A stretch of 17,500 bases of DNA, from assembly GCA_037447655.1 (NCBI GenBank), contig JBBHKE010000276.1, forward strand, positions 236,298 through 253,797. The letters are read 5' to 3'. Origin of the DNA: Zygnema cylindricum. Its lineage: Eukaryota > Streptophyta > Zygnematophyceae > Zygnematales > Zygnemataceae. Shown one piece after another: positions 7,802 through 14,616 of the stretch; positions within the stretch are counted from its first letter, which is position 1; each line of letters starts with the position of its first letter. A program made the position numbers and the translations under genes. Under the pieces are notes generated by a model, which saw only the letters and a program-made list of their open reading frames with translations, did no database searches and had not been told where the DNA came from.

Positions 7802-9579
7802 TTTTCAACGAAAATTTTGTAAAATTTCGTAAAATTTCATAGCTGTTAGTTTTTTTTTTATTGATGTATGAGACAAATATGATGCCGGTTTGAAAGGCTG
7901 TAATGTATAACGAAGTATGATGGGTTGCGCGTAATCGGACCAATTCTCGAATGTACATTTAGTTCATTTTTGGCATTTCCTTAGCTATATTTTATTGATT
8001 TAGGTTAATTGCAGATGATGTCAGGATTATCTGTAAATAATGATTTTAAAATGACCTTAACTGTTTTTTATGCCATAGGTTAAATGGCTTTAAGGTATCG
8101 ATGGATTGTACAATGACTACAGTCGAAAAACATCATTTGAATTATATTTTGTGTTTGATTCATTAGAAGTTCCAGGTGAATTGCAGAATAAGTCATTCTG
8201 GGCATTAAAAGATTTTTTTTTTTATAGTATTGAGTTACATCAATTATAGTGTAATTATGCTAATGTTATCACTGGCGTAACTGGCCAGTAATTAAAGTAA
8301 TTGCAGAGAAACATCTGTAATTAACAGTAAATGCTGTATTGCATGGGCCATTTTTTTTTGGCGTTGAGAATCTGCTAACTGCCCATCACCATTATTGTTA
8401 AGGTTCATTAGTGTTAATGTGAAATTAGAATCAATAATACTAATTTAGTTCAAGGAGTCGTGCAAAATAGGGTTGTTAACACTATTTTAGGATTTTTTGT
8501 CAGAAAAGGCGTGATCAAATTAGGGTTTTGAGTGCCTTTGTTTTATGCGTTATTTTTATGTATTCCTGTTGCTTTTTTTTTTTTTTTCTCTGCTTGTAGT
8601 TTTCCAGTGTTGGCCATGCCACCCTTTTGTACCTTTGGACTCAAGGTGGTTTACCATCGCGCTTTTGGATTCAATTTGATTATATCAAATTAGTGCTATG
8701 AAAGCTGTGTAACAATGTCTCAAGTAATCGGGTATATATTGTAACCTTATTAGTGAAGACAAAGTAACTGTTAACTTTCACACCATATTTAGTTTGGTTG
8801 GTGTATCTTAGGTTGTATATTACATGAATATAAATCATAACTTTGGCCTCTTTTCTACAATAGGTTTTAGTTTTTAAGTCCCTTCAGACAATGAGTAACA
8901 ATTTTACGTCGAAACGAAGTTTCCATAGAAGAAATGAGGACATGACGTTGCAAATTTTATTTTATTTGCTCCCCTTTTTAGAGCTGGATTGGTTCTTTTC
9001 CATGCTTATTTTTGCAATTTTGTTTAGTTTCCCCTATAAAACAATAAATATAATTTTTGCTACTGCATTTTGGAGCTCAGCCTAAGTACTATGGATTCAA
9101 ATTAAAAATAACATGTTTTTTGTTAATTTATGTTTTGTTTTGTTTTATAATGTTAATTTACTAGACATAAAACATAGCCAGCTTTTAACAGCTATTCAAT
9201 TCGTTCAAGAAAAAGTAAATAATAATAAAACAAAATAATAAGATAATAAAGTAAAGAATAGAAAAAATACAAGTACCTACTCTTGTGTATTGAAGATTCT
9301 TTTACTTCAAACAATTGTCAACGTTTATTTTGTTCGGTGGTATGTAAGGTTATTTTTACCCTTCAGAAATTTCGAATAAGAATTCAGTTTTTTTTTTTTT
9401 TTGACGTTTCATGTTGTATAATGTGTTGTAAAAAAAAAAAAAAATATTGAGTTTATTTTAAAGAATTCATTTGTATTATAATTTTTTTTTTTTTTATTAA
9501 AAAAAGAAAAAAAAAAAAAAAAAAAAAGAAAATAAAATTTTTTTTATTTTTTTTTTTTAACCTATATTTTTAAAACCTG
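7802..9579. other. Convergent intergenic spacer / 3' flanks of two genes
   Basis: It lies between the stop of the fucosyltransferase gene (+) and the stop of POP5 (-), so it contains both 3' UTRs. It holds one MITE-like copy (8249-8345) and long A and T runs (9384-9402, 9430-9444, 9481-9560). No convincing gene is visible. A 34-codon open stretch at 8600-8701 behind a T-run could be a stray exon. Confidence 0.6.
8249..8345. mobile_element. MITE-like element family 2, copy 2 (degenerate)
   Basis: AGTGTAATTATGCTAATG, then TCACTGGCGTAACTGGCCAG and TAATTGCAG, matches the first 60 bp of 4407-4572 in order. The right end (ACAGTAAATGCTGTATTGCA) is only weakly recognisable. Confidence 0.5.
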
Positions 9580-9725
9580 TCAAATATCGAGTGATTTAAT
9601 CATGGATTTGGCATTTTCTAAATGTGATTGTTTTTCTGAAATTGGTAATGCCCCTTTTAAATTCATTTCCGAGAGAATATTTTCCTCCCATTTAATTGCC
9701 GCCTCCTTACACGCCCTGAGGGTTC
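9580..9725 (-). CDS. POP5: POP5 exon 3 with stop codon
   Basis: Acceptor TTTCCAG|GA. G from exon 2 plus GA makes Gly: GGTLRACKEAAIKWEENILS, then GALPISEKQSHLENAKSM and a stop at 9582-9580. The G-T-L/I-R-x-C motif is typical of the POP5 C-terminal helix. Confidence 0.93.
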
Positions 9726-11757
9726 CTGGAAACCCAAAAAACAGAAAAAAAAAAAAAAAGTAACAAAACAAATGTTAAAAGGTTTAGAGGAATAACGAAA
9801 AAAAGGAAAAGATGAGGTATTGGAGGGAACATTTGCAGAAATGTCAAGAATTAGAATTGGAGAGGGGGGGAAAGGGAGGGGGAGGGGGAGAGGGGGGAGG
9901 GGGGGGAGGGGGGGGAGGGGGGGGAGGGGGGGGAGGGGGGGGAGGGGGGGGGAGGGGGGGGAGGGGGGGGGGGGGGGGGGAGGGGGGGGAGGGGGGGGAG
10001 GGGGGGAGGAGGGGGGGGGAGGGGGGGGGGGAGGGGGGGGAGGGGGGGGAGGGGGGGGAGAGGGGGGGAGGGGGAGGGGGGGGGGAGGGGGAGGAGGGGG
10101 GGGAGGGGGGGGAGGGGGGGGGGGGGGGGGGAGGGGGGGGGGAGGGGGGGGAGGGGGGGGAGGGGGGGGGGGAGGGGGGGGAGGGGGGGGAGGGGGGAGA
10201 GGGGGGGAGAGGGGGGAGAGGGGGGGAGAGGGGGGAGAGGGGGGAGAGGGGGGAGAGAGGGGGAGAGGGAGAGGGGGAGAGGGGGGAGAGGGGGGAGAGG
10301 GGGAGAGAGGGGGAGAGGGGGGAGAGAGGGGGAGAGGGGGGGAGAGGGGGAGAGGGGGGAGAGGGGGGGAGAGGGGGGGGAGAGGGGGAGAGGGGGAGAG
10401 AGGGAGAGAGGGAGAGAGGGAGAGAGGGGAGAGAGGGAGAGGGAGAGGAAGAGGAAGAGGGAGAGGGAGAGGGAGAGGGAGAGGGAGAGGGAGAGAGAAG
10501 ATAGTTGGAAAAATGCTTGGAAGTAAACGACGAGATAACCGAAGTTTTTTTTTTTTTCTATTTCTCTGCATAAGTCAAAAATCATTTTCAAAAATCAGAA
10601 ATCAAAGATCAAAAATCAGAAATCAAAGATCAAAAATCAAAAATCAAAAATCCAAAATCAAAAAATTCAAAATTCAAAATTCAAAATAATTTATTTAATG
10701 ATGAACAGTAGACAATATTTTTGTCCTCGCGAAACCCACTTTTGTTTTCTAATGGGAAAAAAAAAAAAAAAAAAAAAAAAAAAATAAAATTGCTTGTAAT
10801 TGACGATGATGACGACAAAATCCCCAAAAAATCCACAAAACTAAAAAAAAAAAAAAAAAACTATCAATAAATTGTAAGAAACCTCATAAAATTGTGAAAA
10901 TCTTAACAAAACAAAACCCTAAAAAAACTGCAAAAAAAAACCCTAAAAAAAATAAAAATAAATACCTGTTACGTGAATAATTTGTAAAGCAACTTTTTTT
11001 CGTCTAATTTCAGAAATTAAAGAAATTGCCGAAAGAATTTTACGATAATTTTGAAAAGGAGATCTTACAATACAAATTTTTGTTAAAGGATTCAAATATT
11101 TCACTGCAATGCAAAACAGAAAAGAAACAAAAAATAGAAAAAGAAGGGAGAGTTGTTAAAGTATTATAAAAAATATGTCTAAAATATATGAATGTCTATT
11201 TTAGGAAAAAATTCTTTTTGCAAAACTTGAGAAAAATTGAAAGCGTATTACAAAAAAAAAAAAACTCACAACCCCTTAAAAAAACCCAACAAAATTCAAT
11301 AAATTCTCAGAAAATAAGGAAAAACCCAAAACGTAACAAACCAAATTAATAAAAATAGGACCCAAAAAACACCAAAAAATAAATCTTTAAAAACCCTAAA
11401 AGAGAGTCCCTAAATTCATAAAAAACAAAGCCCTAAAAAAACCTTAAAAAAAAAAAACTCAAAAAATCCTAAGTTACTTTTGGAAGAACCCTACCATATT
11501 TTGCAAACCTCAATAAATAAATAAATGAAAAAATAAATAAATAAATAAACAAATAAATAAATAATTTAATAATTTAATAATTAAATAAAACCTTGTAAGG
11601 TTGCCAGAGTTTGGCCCGCCATCTCGTCTCCAAAATTTTCCAAAATGCTTTCTTTTATGGCGGCCGCCACTGCTGACTCAGCAATATTTGTCTTATTCTC
11701 CCGCCCGTCATGCCACGTCAGCTTCAGTGAAAAGTACCGATTCTTAAAACGAACCAT
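9580..11757 (-). CDS. POP5: RNase P/MRP protein subunit POP5, complete, 3 exons
   Basis: Join on the minus strand: 11757-11592, 11103-10966, 9725-9580, which is 450 bp and 149 residues plus stop. POP5 is a small core protein of ribonuclease P and RNase MRP, which act on pre-tRNA 5' leaders and on pre-rRNA in the nucleus. Seen: the family's N-terminal motif as MVRFKNRYF; VKYLNPLTKICIVR, the central beta strand; SEIRRKKVALQIIHVTGGTL followed by RACKEAAI, the C-terminal strand and helix. Length equals eukaryotic POP5 of about 150-165 residues. Both introns are GT-AG and in phase 1, and all three exons join without a frame break. Intron 2 (1,240 bp) carries a very long polypurine tract. The 5' UTR is not resolved. 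Conserved motifs make the identification firm, though a profile search was not possible. Confidence 0.93.
9861..10502 (+). repeat. Polypurine microsatellite, (G5-9 A)n to (GGGAGA)n, in POP5 intron 2
   Basis: About 640 bp without a single pyrimidine on this strand. The unit drifts from left to right: G7-9 separated by single A at 9890-10190, then GGGGGGAGA units, then GGGGGAGA, and (GAGGGA)n by 10440-10500. It is C/T-rich in the POP5 pre-mRNA sense. All long open frames here (poly-Gly/Glu/Arg one way, poly-Pro/Ser/Leu the other) are artefacts of the repeat. Confidence 0.97.
10590..10686 (+). repeat. Short tandem repeat (AAAAATC / AAAATTC)n in POP5 intron 2
   Basis: Seven-to-nine-base units such as ATCAGAAATCAAAG and AAAAATCAAAAATC, changing to AAAATTC at the right end. 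Simple-sequence expansion. Confidence 0.8.
10966..11103 (-). CDS. POP5: POP5 exon 2
   Basis: Acceptor GCATTGCAG|TG and donor AACAG|GTATTT; 138 bp, phase 1 to phase 1. Encodes VKYLNPLTKICIVRSPFQNY, then RKILSAISLISEIRRKKV and ALQIIHVT, the family's central sheet. Confidence 0.93.
11511..11590 (+). repeat. (AAAT)n microsatellite at the start of POP5 intron 1
   Basis: About 12 AAAT/AAAC units run to within a few bases of the POP5 exon 1 donor; in the sense strand this is a (TTTA)n U-rich stretch directly after the splice site. Confidence 0.8.
11592..11757 (-). CDS. POP5: POP5 exon 1
   Basis: ATG at 11757 begins MVRFKNRYFSLKLTWHDG, followed by NIAESAVAAAIKESIL and ENFGDEMAGQTLATLQ. The donor CAAG|GTTTTA leaves phase 1. 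M-V-R-F-K-x-R-Y is the signature start of POP5 proteins. Confidence 0.93.
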
Positions 11758-11789
11758 GATTTGGGTTTTTCGGTTTTGACCCTTGTTGG

Positions 11790-11908
11790 GTTTAAACGGT
11801 AACTTCTAAGACTGCAATCGTTTAAACAATTGTTTAAACAGTTAAATTTTATCGTATTATCTTGGAAAATTTGTTTAAACGGTGATAGCCACAGTTAATC
11901 ATTTAAAC
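11790..11908. promoter_or_regulatory. Cluster of palindromic GTTTAAAC motifs upstream of POP5
   Basis: GTTTAAAC occurs at 11790, 11820, 11832 and 11873, and ATTTAAAC at 11901, between about 33 and 150 bp upstream of the POP5 ATG. Two more copies are at 12770 and 12793. Several are followed by GGT or AGT. Density and position suggest a promoter element, but no known factor is assigned. Confidence 0.4.
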
Positions 11909-12191
11909 AAATTTATATTTTTCAAAACTTGCAAAGTTCAAAAATAAATTTGTGCACTGTGGAATGCACGTCTTTATGACCTTATTGATGTTTTTATTTT
12001 ATCTATATGCTAAATAAATATATATATATAAAAAATAAAAATAAAAAAAAAATAATAATAATAATTGACCAAAAATGGCCTCACAACTTTTATTCAACAT
12101 GTCAACATTGATTCTTTTTTCTTTGAAATAATGGTTAGCATTCGAAAATCAATGACATTCTAGAATTTACGAATCAATTTCTACAAATAGT

Positions 12192-12298
12192 TGACATTTT
12201 AAATTCAACATTTCAACGACATTTTACATTCAACAATTCAATTATGTTTTAAATTCAACAAATCAATGACATTTCAAATTCAACATTTCAATGGATGT
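12192..12298 (+). repeat. Degenerate tandem repeat, about 25-bp unit
   Basis: Units of the form GACATTTTAAATTCAACA followed by TTCAAC or ATCAAT, about four copies, with looser copies back to about 12080. Non-coding. Confidence 0.7.

Positions 12299-12301
<3 letters not shown>

Positions 12302-12334
<33 letters not shown>
12302..12334 (+). repeat. Poly-T run (33 bp)
   Basis: Uninterrupted T homopolymer directly after the degenerate tandem repeat, possibly a retroposed poly-A tail in reverse orientation. Confidence 0.9.
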
Positions 12335-12335
<1 letters not shown>

Positions 12336-12635
12336 GATGGACGTTGGTCATTCAGTAATTAAAAATTCAATATTCGAGACGTTGATACAATGAAATTTAA
12401 CATTTCGTTTTGTTAAAAAAATATATTTAGACCAAAAATTTAAAGTTTCATTTCAACAAATACATTTGATTGAAGCACCACGACGTACAATACAAATTGT
12501 ACGACATTTGCCAAAAAAAAAGAATTTGTCTAAAATTTTTGAACAATTTCAGTGGTTGAAAGGAGAGGGCAAAAATCTAAAAAAAAAAATCTAAAAAAAA
12601 AAACCGCTTTATTACACAAATTTTGCGCCACTTAC

Positions 12636-12780
12636 CTGGTTGAAACTTGAGGAAAAGACAAAAAATAATGAAAAACTTATTTCAAATTTGCAAAAAAATG
12701 AAGAGCGAATTAAACCACCTGATTGGAGATTTGCGGATGACACGTAGCTTGTACTCTTGGACTTCTTCCGTTTAAACCCT
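12636..12780 (-). other. Exon-like stretch, possible POP5 5' UTR exon
   Basis: On the minus strand, CTCTTATTTTCAG is a good acceptor at 12781. One frame stays open through KRKKSKSTSYVSSANLQSG to FNQ, and CAACCAG|GTAAGT at 12636 is a near-consensus donor. With POP5 transcribed leftward from 11757, this could be a spliced leader exon of POP5 or part of an unrelated gene. There is no homology to lean on. Confidence 0.3.
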
Positions 12781-13072
12781 GAAAATAAGAGCGTTTAAAC
12801 AATGGAGAGTCGTATAAACGTTTATTTCATTCAACCGGGTGACCGGCCTCCTTTTCAGGCACTCAGACTTTACGTGACAAACGTACGCTCTAAAAATAGT
12901 GTGTCATATTATCGTGCACTCCTACTCCCCTACTGAAATTTACGTCCGCAGCTTGCGCCGTTTCTTGCGCCGCTTTCCGTACTAAAAAACCGAACTACAG
13001 TCGAACAGCCGAACAGGAGCTACCGTACTGTACTTGCGAAGAACCCCTCCTGTCGCTTTTTCTGTAAGATAA

Positions 13073-13545
13073 TAGTACAGGCTGTAATGTACGGTACCGT
13101 ACTGTACATCTTGGAATAGTACAGTACAGTACACCGTGTATCGCTATTAGTGTTAATGCTTTTTTCACCAAATAAAACATATCTTCTCCGTACACATATG
13201 TCCGATTTTCAATTCGAGACCGCCAATCGAAAGGTGAGAGTCTTACCTTTCAATCTCAACCGTCAGATCCACAATCTGACACGATGGCACGGAGAAAAAT
13301 GTTTTAACTTTTAAGTCGCAAAAAAAATATCAACACTAATAGCGGTACACGGTGTACCGCATCGAGCATGTCGCCTATAGGATCACATGGGTGTGCCCCA
13401 ATCTAAGAGTGTCTGCCGCCGCTAAAATCCTGTCCGTCAAAGCTGTGAAACCGTTTCTTGTTTGTTATTTCTGCCTATTTGACCGTCAGGATGATAGAAA
13501 GTACAGTACGGATTGTAATGTACGGTACAGCATGGAATAGTACGA
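13073..13545 (+). repeat. Direct repeat flanking the MITE (GTAC-rich unit)
   Basis: GTACAGGCTGTAATGTACGG at 13073 and GTACAGTACGGATTGTAATG at 13500, each followed by GTACGGTAC and TGGAATAGTAC. The two copies lie on either side of the family 1 MITE, which suggests it inserted within or next to a duplicated element. Confidence 0.65.
13128..13358. mobile_element. MITE family 1, copy 2 (best preserved)
   Basis: About 230 bp. The left terminus TACACCGTGTATCGCTATTA and the reverse complement of the right terminus TACACCGTGTACCGCTATTA match over about 27 bp with two or three differences. No open frame for a transposase. TA at both ends is consistent with a TA target, as in Tc1/mariner-type MITEs, but the superfamily is not certain. 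Confidence 0.85.
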
Positions 13546-13655
13546 CCATATCGACTATATCGGACATATCGGTAATACAATTAGATACGGTGTGCACACA
13601 AATCCAGGAGTGTCTACAGACGCCGAAATCCTATCCATAAAAAGTGGTAAAAAAT
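13391..13655 (+). repeat. Second direct repeat, about 65 bp, period about 199
   Basis: GTGTGCCCCAATCTAAGAGT at 13391 and GTGTGCACACAAATCCAGGA at 13590, each continuing with GTGTCT, CGC/GCCG, AAATCCT, TCC and an A/G-rich end. Probably a decayed mobile element; no coding frame. Confidence 0.65.
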
Positions 13656-13714
13656 ATCTCCCTCCTAAATCTTTTTCATTCCCTTTTTTTTTTTTGTCCT
13701 CCTTTCCCTTCCTC

Positions 13715-13930
13715 TCCAAAACCCTAACTTCTTTTTCTTTTCAAAACCCTAACTCCCTTTTCCTTTCCAACTTCATGCTTCCCTTTTCTTTCAAAAACCT
13801 TAACCTTCTGTTCTCTCCAAAACCCTAACCCTAACCCTAACTCCCTTTCCCTTTCGTTTTACCCCGATTCTTGAACTCTATTTGTTTTTTTTCCCAAACC
13901 CTAAACCCTAAACCCTAAACCCTAAATTCT
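13715..13930 (+). promoter_or_regulatory. Telomere-like (telo-box) repeats in the leader of the plastid-type gene
   Basis: AAAACCCTAACT occurs near 13719 and 13745. AAAACCCTAACCCTAACC, three CCCTAA units, runs 13819-13841, and four AAACCCT units (plant telomere type) run 13896-13926, all within a C/T-rich tract. In plants AAACCCTAA is a known promoter or leader element of ribosomal-protein and many housekeeping genes. A role here is inferred from position, 320-530 bp before the ATG. Confidence 0.55.
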
Positions 13931-14243
13931 GAACCAGATATTTGATTCTTCCTCATCCTTCATAAAAATACTAACCTTAGGTTTTTTTTTTCTCCCTTTC
14001 CTTAAACTAAAAACATTCTCATCCCTCTCTCCCTCTCCCTCTCTCTCTTTCTATTTTTCTTTTTTTTTGTCATTTTCCCAAAATTATTAAACTGTTTATT
14101 TTCCTCTACTTTTTTTTTTATTATTATTATTATTTCTCTAAAACCTCCATATTCAAATCCTCTGTTTCCCTCCCTTTCCCCCCATTTTTTTCTTTCTCCA
14201 TTTTTTTTCCTTTTTTTTTCTCTGACCTCTTTGTTGCCCAGCC
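13931..14243 (+). promoter_or_regulatory. Pyrimidine-rich leader / core promoter region
   Basis: CTCCCTCTCCCTCTCTCTCT at about 14030 and many T/C runs lead to GCCATGG at 14241. This resembles a plant pyrimidine patch plus 5' UTR. No TATA box is assigned. Confidence 0.4.
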
Positions 14244-14616
14244 ATGGAATTTTCCTCCACTGCGCTCTCTCCATCGCACGTGCGAAATGCAGCCGCCATT
14301 GTGCCACGTGTCACCCTTTTCACCCTGAACGGTTCCAGTGTTAAACCGTTAAAACCGGTTAAATCGTTCAAACCGTTTCAGTTGTCATGGAAAACCTCAT
14401 TCAGTGAAAGCGCTTCCGGATCTTCCTTTGTGACACCTGTCACACAAACGACAAAAACATTCAAAGCGTCAATTTTGTCGTTTTCTGCGGAGACGGCCAC
14501 AAAAACTGCCAAAAAAGGATTTGGAGGGAAAAAGGGGGGGGGCGAGGGGGAGAGGGAGAAGCCGGGTGGAGGGAGAGGATTTGGGAGTGGAAGCTCGGCG
14601 AAGAATGTGGGCAAAG
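14244..14616 (+). CDS. Plastid-type gene exon 1 (transit peptide and Gly-rich linker)
   Basis: Open from ATG 14244. The donor CAAAG|GTGAGA, close to consensus, leaves phase 1 after NVGK. The frame stays open past the donor through a GA-rich tract (poly Arg/Glu/Gly) to 14810, but this is microsatellite translation. A weaker donor at CACAAG|GTTGGT (14790) would be phase 0 and would not fit exon 2. Confidence 0.7.

Larger units (their letters stand above)
11909..13072. other. AT-rich divergent spacer, POP5 upstream side
   Basis: Contains an (AT)n run near 12018-12029, a degenerate 25-bp tandem repeat, a T33 run, and an exon-like stretch on the minus strand (12780-12636). No firm gene. Confidence 0.5.

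Noticed and set aside
8600-8701. Open stretch reading VGHATLLYLWTQGGLPSR behind a T-run and TGTAG acceptor-like site
   Set aside because: No partner exon could be found in the 800 bp upstream, and it lies in the 3' flank of gene 1. It could be a stray terminal exon but cannot be supported.
8891-9085. 64-codon open frame with hydrophobic stretch
   Set aside because: Composition follows the AT-rich background (Phe, Ile, Leu); no splice context or homology.
9663-10689. Four long overlapping open frames (230-302 codons) of poly-Gly/Glu/Arg or poly-Pro/Ser/Leu
   Set aside because: They are translations of the polypurine microsatellite in several frames at once. The tract lies in a POP5 intron and lacks any non-repeat domain.
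13819-13926. Chromosome end (true telomere)
   Set aside because: Only three to four repeat units of each type, flanked by unique sequence and a gene on the right; interstitial or telo-box repeats are more likely.
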